NCBI GenBank assembly: GCA_012719125.1
Contig: JAAYAY010000269.1
Coordinates: 62,001-126,000 of the forward strand
DNA: 64,000 nt
Origin: Planctomycetaceae bacterium
GTDB taxonomy: Bacteria > Planctomycetota > Planctomycetia > Pirellulales > Thermoguttaceae
Direction: 5' to 3'
Of the stretch, positions 51,938-60,879 are shown piece by piece. Below the pieces are notes generated by a model. That model was given only the letters and a program-made list of their open reading frames with translations, was not told the origin of the DNA and did no database searches. Every line of letters starts with the position of its first letter. Positions within the stretch are counted from its first letter, which is position 1. The position numbers were made by a program, and so were the translations under genes.

Positions 51938-52573
51938 TCAGACACAGGGCCCGGTTTGCGGGCATGGACCTTCCAGATACCTGGAGAATGTCTCCACGTA
52001 GGGGGTCTCGAACTGCACCTTGGTAATCTCTCCGAACGGGATAGCATGCGGAGCCTTATCCCACCGTCCCAGCCCATCGAAGTTGGCGAAGCACACTCCT
52101 TCCTCGTCCACGGAGAGGATTTGCCCGATGTAGAAGTCTTCCACGTCCTCCTCCAAGTCCTCGCACTCCACGATGATGTTCTGACATCGGCGCTGCAGCC
52201 ACTTCAGGATTTCGGGAATGTCGTCCAGGGGCACATCGCCGGGGACACTGATCCGGTCGAGCAGGCCCTCTGCCGCCAGCATACGCTCCCAGTGCCGCTC
52301 GTACTCGCCCGAGCGGACGCCGGTGATATCCTGCACGCGTAGTACCGTATACCCCTCCGGGGAGAAGTCGTGGAACTGCTGAAGCAACGTCCATTCGCGT
52401 CCAACTGCGAGAACAAACCCGTTGTGCCGTGGCTCGCTTGGGAACCCGCGGGTCAGACGCACCTTCTTCCGGGTACCGACCAACGACCGGAGTTGCTGCC
52501 GTACCTCGTCTTTGTCCACCGCATCACCCCGCGATTCTGCCGCCGAACTTGCCGGGAAGTTTCTGCCCGTCAC
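51938..52573 (-). CDS. Hypothetical protein
   Basis: A soluble protein of up to 211 residues. Two regions are visible: a first domain at about 25-110 (VRLTRGFPSEPRHNGFVLAV, WTLLQQFHDFSPEGYTVLRV, QDITGVRSGEYERHWERM) and a second at about 120-200 (QNIIVECEDLEEDVEDFYIG, LSVDEEGVCFANFDGLGRW). The beta-rich, paired layout resembles small regulatory or immunity-type proteins, but I recognise no family. The GTG at 52573 is used; another GTG at 52519 (DKDEVRQQLRSLVG) may be the true start. No operon partner. Confidence 0.6.
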   Translation of the reverse strand: MTGRNFPASSAAESRGDAVDKDEVRQQLRSLVGTRKKVRLTRGFPSEPRHNGFVLAVGREWTLLQQFHDFSPEGYTVLRVQDITGVRSGEYERHWERMLAAEGLLDRISVPGDVPLDDIPEILKWLQRRCQNIIVECEDLEEDVEDFYIGQILSVDEEGVCFANFDGLGRWDKAPHAIPFGEITKVQFETPYVETFSRYLEGPCPQTGPCV

Positions 52574-52675
52574 CTACAGCCGCAAGATTACGACCGAACG
52601 TGCAAGCAGTCGATCGTTGTGAATCGTATTCTCGCAAACGGTTGCCGGATTGTCACGCCCTTCTCTCCATGAAGG

Positions 52676-53509
52676 TCAATCCGTGCGGAAGTGAGTATAG
52701 GGAGCCTTGCGATCCTGCACGTTCGACCAGGGGGGCGTTTGCTGAGGGGTGGTCCAGACCTGGCGCCCGTCCAGGGTCACGTGCATGACGACGCTGTCCA
52801 TTTGGGCCACGGCGTAGCGCCACGAAGCCGATGTGCCCTTGCCGCCGGCCTCAATCAACAGCAGGACCTCCGGATCGGTCGCCTTGACGTACGCGAAGAG
52901 TGCGCCGTCGAGGACGTCGTGTTCCGGACTCGCGTAGCGCAGGACCGGACGGGGAATGAGTCGCAGCAGGTAGACCTGATCGGGAACGTGGCGATCGGTC
53001 ACGTCGGCAGTGAACCGGGCGGTGATGCTGCGGATCTGCCGGAGGCGCTGAAACTCCGTGTCGGCCGGAACCGGGGCGTCGGGAATCGCGTGGTATTTCA
53101 CCCCGGCACGATCGGGATACCATCTCAGGGCTCCGTCGTACTTTCCGATCAATGGTTCTGCCGACAGGGAGTGGAGTTCCGTCGACTGGTGGGTGAAAGG
53201 CGTGTACCACTTGAGAATGCTGGCGACTACGGCCGGGCGTCCCTTGTCGGTCCAGACGAAGACGTTCCCGTAGAGTTCGCCGTCAATCGGGTTGTCCCAG
53301 TGGAGCACCGAGCTGGGAACGAGCTTGAACTCATCGCCGTTCTTCGCGGCGAACGTCCACTGTTTGGCTTCAGCCCGGGTCAGAGCGTCGGCCTCGCGAG
53401 CATTCTGCGATTGGGAGTCGTCCTCGGTCTTGGGCGCCTGGGCAGTTGAGGGAGAAGCCCACAGACACATAAGCAGTGCGGCCAGCAGACCATGGACTGT
53501 CGACATCAT
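52676..53509 (-). CDS. Secreted protein of a local three-member paralogue family (copy 1)
   Basis: A 277-residue protein with a signal peptide (MSTVHGLLAALLMCLWASPS, cleavage near TAQA). Shared family marks are PSSVLHWDNPIDGELYGNVF followed by VWTDKGRPAVVASI, an FTADVTDR segment with LRLIPRPVLRYASPEHDVLD, and GALFAYVKATDPEVLLLIEA. The function is unknown; the repeated PxPxxHW and DGALFxF themes suggest a beta-rich exported domain. GGAGGGG lies just upstream of the two tandem ATG codons. Its paralogues at 53832 and 54744 lie on plus, facing away. Confidence 0.72.
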   Translation of the reverse strand: MMSTVHGLLAALLMCLWASPSTAQAPKTEDDSQSQNAREADALTRAEAKQWTFAAKNGDEFKLVPSSVLHWDNPIDGELYGNVFVWTDKGRPAVVASILKWYTPFTHQSTELHSLSAEPLIGKYDGALRWYPDRAGVKYHAIPDAPVPADTEFQRLRQIRSITARFTADVTDRHVPDQVYLLRLIPRPVLRYASPEHDVLDGALFAYVKATDPEVLLLIEAGGKGTSASWRYAVAQMDSVVMHVTLDGRQVWTTPQQTPPWSNVQDRKAPYTHFRTD

Positions 53510-53831
53510 CCCCTCCTCCCTCGGCCATCGGAACCACCGTCGAGATCCCCGTTACCCCGTCTCGTCCGCCTGCCTCACTGTGCCACTTGCCTTGGATATT
53601 GTCAAGCTTCTGCCACAAACAGGCGATCGCTGACGAGACCCCACCCTGGAGTAGGGCGTTCCCGTTGGGCGTGACTGGGTATGCCCTGCGATACGAGGCA
53701 AGCGTTACCCGCTCGTCAGGATAGTCCCTTTGCTTGCTGCTTGCCTGATTGTGCCCCGTGTGCCACAATCAGGCTGGGAGTGGCCGATCGGCCTGGCCGA
53801 TGGTGCTTTGCCCTCCTGGTGGGAGGTCTTC
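53510..53831. other. Divergent spacer between paralogous secreted-protein genes
   Basis: No gene or repeat seen. It must hold the promoters of both divergent genes. GGAGG at 53822-53826 is the ribosome site of the 53832 gene. Confidence 0.35.
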
Positions 53832-54734
53832 ATGAAACCGGTGGTGCGTCCAAATCCGCGTGCAGTCGCGGGCGGGAGGAAGTTCTCGCCGATCGTCCTT
53901 TGGCAGGTGATCGTCCTGCTCATCGTGGCTCTTTCCGCGTCATTCGGTCCAGGGATTCGTGCGGCCGAGCCCGGAGATCCTCGCGAGGTCATGCTTGAGA
54001 CCATGCGTGAGAAGGCAGATGCCATCCAAGTGCGTCGCATCGGTGAAAACGAGGCTGAACGACTGCCGCTGATACCGGAGCCGTTTTTCCGCTACAGCGA
54101 CGATCCACGGGCGATTGTGGACGCCTCGCTATGGGGAATCGGAGGTAAGGGGCGCCCCGCGGCGATGGCCAAGATCGAGTACTACGAGCGTCCCGGCGGC
54201 AAGGTCGGCTGGTTCTACTGCCTGGTTTCGTTGTCGGACGGCCTGCTCAACGCGGATTTCGAATCGAACCTGCAATGGCAATCGACTCAACCCGGCCTGA
54301 AAGCAGCGACATTCGAGGAATCGCCGGCCCCGGCAGGGGGCGAGGTGGCGAGGCTCGTTCAGATGAAGAACCTCGCTCGGCGTTTCACCGCCCGGGTCTT
54401 CGGCGCCTCCCTGAGCGCGCCCACGACTCAAGAGCAGATGAGGCTGTTGGCGCGGCCGCTCTACCGCTACGCCGACGAGGAATCGGGCCTGTACGACGGT
54501 GCCATTTTCGGATTCGGCACAAACGGCACGAATCCAGACCTTCTGCTGCTCGTTGAGCTTCGCGGCCCGACGATTGCGGAGGCGAAATGGCAGTGTGGGT
54601 TCGCTCGCATGACGACCGAGAGCCTGAGAGTGCACCTGGACGAGCGAGAGGTTTGGACGGCCAAGCGGGTTTACGCTTCTTCGCCCAACACTCCGGCTCT
54701 CTTCGATACCTGGCTCTTCTTCTTTGAACGGTGA
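53832..54734 (+). CDS. Secreted protein of the paralogue family (copy 2)
   Basis: A 300-residue protein with a long N-terminal signal or anchor (hydrophobic core IVLLIVALSASFGPG at about residues 27-41, after a basic lead). Family marks are LIPEPFFRYSDDPRAIVDAS, SLWGIGGKGRPAAMAKIEYY, LLARPLYRYADEESGLYDGA, IFGFGTNGTNPDLLLLVELR and the ending LRVHLDEREVWT. These align with copies 1 and 3. The ATG at 53832 has GGAGG six bases before it; the upstream frame lacks support. It is 9 bp before copy 3, so the two are co-transcribed. Confidence 0.72.
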   Translation: MKPVVRPNPRAVAGGRKFSPIVLWQVIVLLIVALSASFGPGIRAAEPGDPREVMLETMREKADAIQVRRIGENEAERLPLIPEPFFRYSDDPRAIVDASLWGIGGKGRPAAMAKIEYYERPGGKVGWFYCLVSLSDGLLNADFESNLQWQSTQPGLKAATFEESPAPAGGEVARLVQMKNLARRFTARVFGASLSAPTTQEQMRLLARPLYRYADEESGLYDGAIFGFGTNGTNPDLLLLVELRGPTIAEAKWQCGFARMTTESLRVHLDEREVWTAKRVYASSPNTPALFDTWLFFFER

Positions 54735-54743
54735 GGCAAGCAG

Positions 54744-55607
54744 ATGAAGTCCAAGGCGGTGTTCTTGCTCATTGCGATGTTGGTTGGGCCGGCGGCTTTG
54801 CCCGAGCGGATCCAGGCGGCCGATCCGAACGAATCGCCCGACGCCGTCGCGGCTCGGCAGTTGGCCGAGCAACGGCTCGGCGTGTTGAGGCGAGCGGCGG
54901 CTTCCTATGAGATCCGCGTGGGGCCGAACGGAGCGACCGAAGCGGTCCTTCGCCCCGAACCGGTCCTCCATTGGGCCAACCAGGTTCGTTATTCGCTTGA
55001 CGGCGCCACGTTCATCTGGACGGCGGGCGGCCGGCCTCATGCGATGGCGTCGTTCTATTCGTCGACGGATGAGAAGAACTTTCGTCTGCTGGATCACGAG
55101 TTCCAGTCGTTGTCGCCCGGTCCCTTGGTCGCCCAGCGGAACGGCGCCCGGGTGTGGGCCCCGACCGAACCCGGGGTCGCGATGAAGCCTTTTCCCGATG
55201 CGCCGGCGCCGGCCAAGACGGCCGCGTTGCGGCTCGTTCAGATGCGGAGGTTGGCGAACGAGTTCACGGCGATTGGTTTTCCCTACGACTCGCGGAGCGA
55301 GGACCAGTGGCAGTTGCGGCTCATGCCCCAGCCGCTGTACCGCTACGAGGTGGAAGAGGGTGAGTTGATCGACGGGGCGCTGTTTGCGTTCGCCCACGGA
55401 ACAGACCCGGATGTGATCGTCGTCCTGGAGGCCGGTGCCGGCCCGGAATCCAAGTGGAGTTACGGCCTGGGACGCATGTGCGGCCTCCCCCTGGAGGTCC
55501 GACTGCGAGACGAACTGATTTGGAAGGTCCCGTTGTGCTCCGTGAGCAGCAGGCCCGATCCGTCGCTGTTGTATCTGACTTTCTACAGGCGGCCGATCGA
55601 GAGGTAG
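54744..55607 (+). CDS. Secreted protein of the paralogue family (copy 3)
   Basis: A 287-residue protein with a signal peptide at about residues 1-25 (MKSKAVFLLIAMLVGPAALP). Family marks are LRPEPVLHWANQVRYSLDGA, FIWTAGGRPHAMASF, LRLMPQPLYRYEVEEGELID, GALFAFAHGTDPDVIVVLEA and PLEVRLRDELIW. The region ending in ALRLVQMRRLANEFTA matches ARLVQMKNLARRFTARV in copy 2. GAGG lies about seven bases before the ATG. The substrate or partner is unknown. Confidence 0.72.
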   Translation: MKSKAVFLLIAMLVGPAALPERIQAADPNESPDAVAARQLAEQRLGVLRRAAASYEIRVGPNGATEAVLRPEPVLHWANQVRYSLDGATFIWTAGGRPHAMASFYSSTDEKNFRLLDHEFQSLSPGPLVAQRNGARVWAPTEPGVAMKPFPDAPAPAKTAALRLVQMRRLANEFTAIGFPYDSRSEDQWQLRLMPQPLYRYEVEEGELIDGALFAFAHGTDPDVIVVLEAGAGPESKWSYGLGRMCGLPLEVRLRDELIWKVPLCSVSSRPDPSLLYLTFYRRPIER

Positions 55608-55650
55608 GCTCTGCCATAGTTGAGTCTTCAGTCACAGGATGTACGCACCT

Positions 55651-55714
55651 CTGAAATCCGAAGCACGAAATCCGAAACAAACCCAGAATCCGAATATCAA
55701 AGGCTCGAAACACG
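55651..55714 (+). repeat. Third copy of the CGAAATCCGAA dispersed repeat
   Basis: TGAAATCCGAAGCACGAAAT followed by CCGAAACAAACCCAGAATCC and CGAATATCAAAGG. It matches the arms at 27307-27343 and 27453-27491 over about 25-35 bp. It lies in the 269-bp spacer before the caspase-like gene. Nothing else was recognised there. Confidence 0.75.
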
Positions 55715-55876
55715 ACCGTGCGTGTTGCACGGTCGAGCGTCCTGTGGTTTAATATCAGCGCCCTTGTGCGGTGGGCGAAGAGCGGCGGTGAGTTGGGGAT
55801 ACGGGTAGCTTCCCTACAGGGCGAGCCAGTTTCTGAACCGGTTCCATTCGGGGGATAGCGGATTGGAGGGCATGGG

Positions 55877-56869
55877 GTGAAACGCGATCGGCGGTGGTAT
55901 CGACCGGGCGCATGGACCGTTCCTGTCTGTTTGGGTGCGTTCTTGCTTGGCGCCACGGTTCTGACAGTTGCTTCCGCGGAGGAAACGCCCCAGGCGGGCG
56001 GCACTCGACGGGCTCTTCTCCTGTTTGGCCATCCGGGAACCGAGGTCTTCGAACAGATCTACCAGCGAAGTGCCGAGAATCTCCGCAGCGGCCTCGTCGA
56101 ACGGCTTGGATTCTCGGCCGAGCACGTTTGGGTTCGCTGCGGGGTTGCGTCGGATTCGGAAGATCAGCCCGACCTGGCCGGTTATCGAGGACCTGCGACG
56201 CGAGACGGCATCGCCGCCGACGTTGCCGAACTGGCCGGGGCGTTGGGCCCAAACGACACGCTCTGGGTCATCGTGGCCGGGCACAGTCATTTCGACGGGC
56301 GACGGGTGTTTCTCAATCTGCCCGGGAGGGACATGGATCAGGCGGAGTTCGGCAAGCTGTTTCGAGACATTCATTGCGGGCAACAGGTGTTCTTCATCAC
56401 GGTTGCCGCCAGCGGCTTTTTCATCCGCGATCTTTCCGCCAAAGGACGGGTGGTCATCACGTCGACGGAAGCCGACGCGGAGGTGAACGACGCCCAGTTC
56501 CATTGGCACCTCGGCAACGTGCTGCAGAAGCTGCGAAGCGAGGGCGATTTCGATCGCGACGGAGACGACCGAATCACGCTGCTCGATCTCTACCTGGCGG
56601 CCGTTCGCCGCGTGATGACCGACTATCGCGACAACGATTATATAGCAACGGAACATGCCCTGCTGGACGACAACGGCGACGGGCAGGGCACGGAACTGCA
56701 GCGCGACGACCTGGAACCCGACCTGGGCGGTCTCATGGTCCGGCGCCCGATGAGCGTTGTGATTCGCCCGCCCGGCGACGGTGCGTTGGCGGCTTCGATC
56801 GAGTTGCCGTTATCCGCGGATGTGACACTCACTCCCGATCTTCCTGCCCCTTCTGACGATTCGAGGTAG
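55877..56869 (+). CDS. Secreted caspase/C13-like protein with EF-hand-like loop, probably not catalytic
   Basis: A 330-residue exported protein (signal peptide about residues 10-34: [20 protein letters not shown]). The core has [20 protein letters not shown], where the GHxxxDG His is in place, then [20 protein letters not shown], where related proteins carry a Cys in NCASASG; here that position is not Cys. After [15 protein letters not shown] comes [20 protein letters not shown], which fits an EF-hand loop, and [15 protein letters not shown]. The GTG start has GGAGGG eight bases upstream. It is 5 bp before moxR, so it is the first gene of that operon. Confidence 0.75.
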   Translation: MKRDRRWYRPGAWTVPVCLGAFLLGATVLTVASAEETPQAGGTRRALLLFGHPGTEVFEQIYQRSAENLRSGLVERLGFSAEHVWVRCGVASDSEDQPDLAGYRGPATRDGIAADVAELAGALGPNDTLWVIVAGHSHFDGRRVFLNLPGRDMDQAEFGKLFRDIHCGQQVFFITVAASGFFIRDLSAKGRVVITSTEADAEVNDAQFHWHLGNVLQKLRSEGDFDRDGDDRITLLDLYLAAVRRVMTDYRDNDYIATEHALLDDNGDGQGTELQRDDLEPDLGGLMVRRPMSVVIRPPGDGALAASIELPLSADVTLTPDLPAPSDDSR

Positions 56870-56874
56870 CATTC

Positions 56875-57948
56875 ATGGTTCCCCACGAGACTTCTCCTTC
56901 CAGTTCGGCACCCGCCAAGCCGGCAGAAAAGCCGGCGCTGCGCAACGAGGACGCGGCCGTCGTCGCACAACTGCGAAATGCGTACGCAAAAGTGAAGGAG
57001 CAGGTGGCGAAGGTGATCGTCGGCCAGCAGGAAATCGTCGAACACCTTCTGATCGGGCTGCTGTGCCGGGGCCACGTTCTGTTGCTGGGCGTGCCGGGGC
57101 TGGGCAAGACGCTGATGGCGCGGACCCTGGCCCGGACGTTGAATCTCGAGTTTCGCCGGGTTCAATTCACGCCCGACCTGATGCCCTCGGACATCACCGG
57201 CACGGACGTCATCGAGGAGGATCCGGAGACGCATCGGCACAGGATGGACTTCATGCCCGGGCCAATCTTCACCAACTTCCTGTTGGCCGACGAGATCAAT
57301 CGGACCCCGCCCAAGACGCAAGCGGCGCTGTTGCAGGCGATGCAGGAACAGGAAGTCTCGGTGGGGCAGAAGACGCATCAACTGTCTCTGCCATTCTACG
57401 TGGTGGCCACGCAGAACCCGATCGAGATGGAAGGAACCTACCCTCTGCCGGAGGCGCAGCTCGACCGTTTCATGTTCAACGTGCGAGTGAAGTATCCGTC
57501 CATCGACGAAGAGGTGCAGATTGTCAAGGGGACGACCGGCACGGTCACCGGCGAGGCCGCGTCGGTCCTGTCGGCCGAGCAGCTCCTGCGGCTGCAGGAA
57601 CTCGTTCGCGGCGTGCCGGTTGCCGACGACGTGATCCGCTACGCGGCGCAGCTCGTGGCCGCATCCCGTCCGGAGGTGTCGCGAGAGGTTGACAAGATCC
57701 ACAAGTACATCGCCTATGGCGCCAGTCCCCGCGCCTCCCAATACCTGGTTCTGGGAGGCAAAGGCCGGGCGATTCTGGCAGGGCGGTATCACGTCGATTT
57801 CGCCGACATCCAGGCCCTGGCGGCGCCGGTGCTCCGCCATCGCATCGTTCTGAACTTCCACGCCCGGGCCGACGGCGTCGACAGCGACGAGATCGTTCGG
57901 CGGTTGATTCAGGCCGTTCCCCACAACGGCCGACCGACAAGCAAGTAG
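56875..57948 (+). CDS. MoxR family AAA+ ATPase
   Basis: A 357-residue ATPase. Walker [36 protein letters not shown], Walker B/sensor [40 protein letters not shown] and LDRFMF are all MoxR hallmarks. These ATPases act as chaperone-like partners of von Willebrand (vWA) proteins, fitting the DUF58 and BatA genes that follow. Starts at the ATG at 56875, 5 bp after the caspase-like gene. The next gene is 37 bp on. Confidence 0.95.
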   Translation: MVPHETSPSSSAPAKPAEKPALRNEDAAVVAQLRNAYAKVKEQVAKVIVGQQEIVEHLLIGLLCRGHVLLLGVPGLGKTLMARTLARTLNLEFRRVQFTPDLMPSDITGTDVIEEDPETHRHRMDFMPGPIFTNFLLADEINRTPPKTQAALLQAMQEQEVSVGQKTHQLSLPFYVVATQNPIEMEGTYPLPEAQLDRFMFNVRVKYPSIDEEVQIVKGTTGTVTGEAASVLSAEQLLRLQELVRGVPVADDVIRYAAQLVAASRPEVSREVDKIHKYIAYGASPRASQYLVLGGKGRAILAGRYHVDFADIQALAAPVLRHRIVLNFHARADGVDSDEIVRRLIQAVPHNGRPTSK

Positions 57949-57985
57949 CCAACTCAGAGCAGTTACTAGAGTCCTCAGAGAATCC

Positions 57986-58882
57986 ATGAGCTTCGAGACG
58001 CAAGATCTGGTCGATCCGGCGTTCTTCTCCCGGTTGGAGAACATCCAGCTTCGGGCCCGGGCGATCGTGGAGGGGTTCCTTCACGGGCTGCATCGCAGTC
58101 CCTACCTGGGGTTCAGCGTCGAGTTCTCTTCGCACCGGGAATACGTGCCCGGCGACGATCCGAAGCACGTGAACTGGCAACTGTTCGCTCGCAGCCGCCG
58201 GCTCTACGTGAAAGAGTACAGCGCCGAGACGAACATGAACGTCTACCTGTTCCTGGACGTAAGCGGGTCGATGGAGTGCGCCAACTCGGGTCGAAGCAAG
58301 CTGCACTACGGTTCGGCGCTGGCTGCCGCGCTGGCCCACCTGGCATTGAAGCAGCGCGACGCCGTAGGACTGACGCTCGTGGCCGATTCCATCGTCAGCC
58401 ACTTGGCGCCCCGGGCCAAGCCGCAGCAGTTGGACGACATCCTCTGTGCGATCGCCGCAACCACGGCCCGTCCGCCTTCCGACGCCTCGAAGGCTTTGCA
58501 CCAGGCGGCCGAGCTGGCCAGCCGCCGCGGGATGGTGGTGATCGTGAGCGACCTGTTCGACGAACTGCCGGCCATTGTCGAGGGGCTGGAGCACCTGCAA
58601 TTCCGCAACCACGAGATACTGATCTTCCACCTGCTGGATCCGTGGGAACGGGATCTGCCTCTGAGCGGGAACATCCGTTTTCACGATCTGGAAACCGGTC
58701 AGGAACTGGTTACCCAGGCCGAAGGCATTCAGCAGGCCTACCGTCGCGCGTTCGCCGAGTGGCGGGATGCACTCGACCTGGAGTGCCGCAGTCGAGGGAT
58801 CGATCGCGTGGAATTGACGACGGCCGATCCCTTGGATCAAAGCTTGCTGGATTATCTAGTCAAGCGAGCAAGAGCATATTGA
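57986..58882 (+). CDS. DUF58 domain protein (vWA-type)
   Basis: A 298-residue protein with the DUF58 segments HRSPYLGFSVEFSSHREYVP, GDDPKHVNWQLFARSRRLYV and KEYSAETNMNVYLFLDVSGS. The DxSGSM part is a vWA metal site (MIDAS). Later parts are GMVVIVSDLFDEL and HLLDPWERDL. It belongs between MoxR and BatA in the conserved MoxR-type operon, where it is thought to be a metal-dependent binding partner. No membrane segment is seen. ATG start. Confidence 0.93.
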   Translation: MSFETQDLVDPAFFSRLENIQLRARAIVEGFLHGLHRSPYLGFSVEFSSHREYVPGDDPKHVNWQLFARSRRLYVKEYSAETNMNVYLFLDVSGSMECANSGRSKLHYGSALAAALAHLALKQRDAVGLTLVADSIVSHLAPRAKPQQLDDILCAIAATTARPPSDASKALHQAAELASRRGMVVIVSDLFDELPAIVEGLEHLQFRNHEILIFHLLDPWERDLPLSGNIRFHDLETGQELVTQAEGIQQAYRRAFAEWRDALDLECRSRGIDRVELTTADPLDQSLLDYLVKRARAY

Positions 58883-58900
58883 GTCTGGAGAATTGTAAGC

Positions 58901-60868
58901 ATGGGCTTCGTTCAGGCCGGATTCCTGACCGCGGCAGTCGCCGTTGCGATACCGATCATCATTCATCTGGTGTTCGGGCAGCGGGCTCGCCGCGTCGATC
59001 TGGGAACACTCCGGTTTCTGAAGATCGCCTTGAGCCGGAACATGCGGCGAAAGCGGCTCAAACGCTGGTTCTTGCTGGCCCTGCGTGTGGCCGCCGTTTC
59101 TCTGCTGGCCCTGCTCTTCGCCCGGCCGTTCCTGGCGGCGCTGCAACATCGCGACGACGATCGGTTGGTCGTCATGCTCATCGACTGTTCGGCAAGCATG
59201 AGCCAGCAAGGCTCGCAAGGCCGTGCGCTGGACGTGGCCGCCGACCGGGCTCGGCAGATCCTCGTGCCCTACGGCGCCGGTGCCGAGGTGCAGCTCGCGT
59301 TCTTCGATCATTCGGTCCACCCGGTGAAGATCGAATCGGGTGATTGGGAGGCGGCCGAAACGTGCGGATCGTCCACCGACTACGGAGCCGCGATCGGCTG
59401 GGCTCGCGATATCTGCGTTCAGTCAACGCGATTGCACAAGGACGTCTATCTGCTCACCGACCTGCAGCGCTGCGGGCTGGGACGCACTCCGGCGGAGGCG
59501 CTTCCGGCGGAGATCCGCATGCATGTTGTCGATCTCGGCGCCCCCTACCCTCGCAGTGCTGCGGTGACCCGCGTGACGCCGTCGCGGCTCGTCGTTCGCC
59601 CCGGCGAGCGAATCGGCGTGGCCGCTACCATCTTCAACGCGGGGCAGTTCCCCATCCAGAAGTTGCCGGTCGTGTTCCATCTGGAACACGCCGGGCGGCA
59701 GCGGAACTGGCGGACCCAGGTGGACTTGGAGCCTGGAGCAAGCGACACCGTCGAATTCGAGTTGCCCCAGTTCGATCGGGGAGTCTGGCAGGGGTACGTG
59801 ATGGCCGAGATCGACGACGAATTGCCCTTCGACAACCGCCGCCACTTTGCGGTGACGGTCCAGCCGCCCCTCGACGTCCTGGTTATCGACGGAGACCCGA
59901 CCGACTCGCCCGTGACGTCGGAAACCTACTTCCTCGAGTCCGCGATTCGCCTGGCTCCGGCCGGCGAAACGTATCCGGAAAGTCCGTACTTGCCACAGGT
60001 CGTCTCGGCATCGTCCGGCAACAGTCTTCCGTCCCTGCTCGGCAAGGCGGCCGTGGTGTTGGCCAACGTGGGGAACCTGCCGCAACCGGACGCTCGCCGT
60101 CTCGGGGAGTACGTCAAGTCGGGCGGAAGCCTGCTGATCTTCTCGGGCGATCGAGGCGATTCCGGCTTGTTCGAGCGCCTTGCAGCGGCCGGCCTGAAGC
60201 TTGGAGAGAGCCTCGGTCCGCAACGAGCCGACCCTGTTTCATGGCGTCTGGAAGGCTGGGAGGTCGATCATCCGGTGTTCTCTCCGTTTGCCGATCCGCA
60301 ATACGGCGATCTTCGCAGGTTGACCTTCCGTTCGATAACGGCCATGAAACCGGACGCCGGAACTCGGGTCCTCGCGACCTTCCAGGACGGCAGCCCGGCC
60401 CTGATTCAGCGGGACCACGGAAACGGAAAGGTCCTCTGGTTCGCGTCGGCATGCGACCGAGATTGGGGCGATTGGCCGACATCGCGACTCTACGTGCCGC
60501 TGGTGCACCAACTGCTCGGTTACCTGACGGGCCTGACCGAGGGGGGACCGATTCGTTTGCGAGAGACGGACGAGTTCGCTCCGTCGGAAGCGGTTCCTGC
60601 CCCCGGCGTCTACGACCGCGGCGACTATCACGAGGTCGTAACGATCGATCCGCGGGAGTCGGAGACCGACCGTTGCTCGATTGCGGACCTCGCGAAGCAG
60701 TTTCGATTCGCGATAGACGATCAGGGCGACGAGGCCTCACCGAACCTAGCCGTTGCGGGGATTGCCGGCCGCGAACTGCGCCGCGACGAGGTTTGGCACT
60801 GGGTGCTCCTCGTCCTGCTGGGGATATTGCTGATCGAGGGATTCGTAGCCAATCGGAGTACGGGGTAG
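58901..60868 (+). CDS. BatA/vWA domain membrane protein
   Basis: A 655-residue protein. It begins with the BatA N-terminal pattern MGFVQAGFLTAAVAVAIPII IHLVFG then RARRVDLGTLRFLKIAL (two TM segments, about 5-25 and 55-75). A vWA domain (VVMLIDCSASMSQQGSQGRA, metal site DxSxS) follows. The middle includes a beta-rich CARDB-like part, then a glutamine-amidotransferase-like fold (ARRLGEYVKSGGSLLIFSGD, DRDWGDWPTSRLYVPLVHQL), and a C-terminal TM (WVLLVLLGILLIEGFV). It lies 18 bp after DUF58. Likely an inner-membrane anchor of the MoxR complex. Confidence 0.9.
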   Translation: MGFVQAGFLTAAVAVAIPIIIHLVFGQRARRVDLGTLRFLKIALSRNMRRKRLKRWFLLALRVAAVSLLALLFARPFLAALQHRDDDRLVVMLIDCSASMSQQGSQGRALDVAADRARQILVPYGAGAEVQLAFFDHSVHPVKIESGDWEAAETCGSSTDYGAAIGWARDICVQSTRLHKDVYLLTDLQRCGLGRTPAEALPAEIRMHVVDLGAPYPRSAAVTRVTPSRLVVRPGERIGVAATIFNAGQFPIQKLPVVFHLEHAGRQRNWRTQVDLEPGASDTVEFELPQFDRGVWQGYVMAEIDDELPFDNRRHFAVTVQPPLDVLVIDGDPTDSPVTSETYFLESAIRLAPAGETYPESPYLPQVVSASSGNSLPSLLGKAAVVLANVGNLPQPDARRLGEYVKSGGSLLIFSGDRGDSGLFERLAAAGLKLGESLGPQRADPVSWRLEGWEVDHPVFSPFADPQYGDLRRLTFRSITAMKPDAGTRVLATFQDGSPALIQRDHGNGKVLWFASACDRDWGDWPTSRLYVPLVHQLLGYLTGLTEGGPIRLRETDEFAPSEAVPAPGVYDRGDYHEVVTIDPRESETDRCSIADLAKQFRFAIDDQGDEASPNLAVAGIAGRELRRDEVWHWVLLVLLGILLIEGFVANRSTG

Positions 60869-60879
60869 GGAGCCCAATC

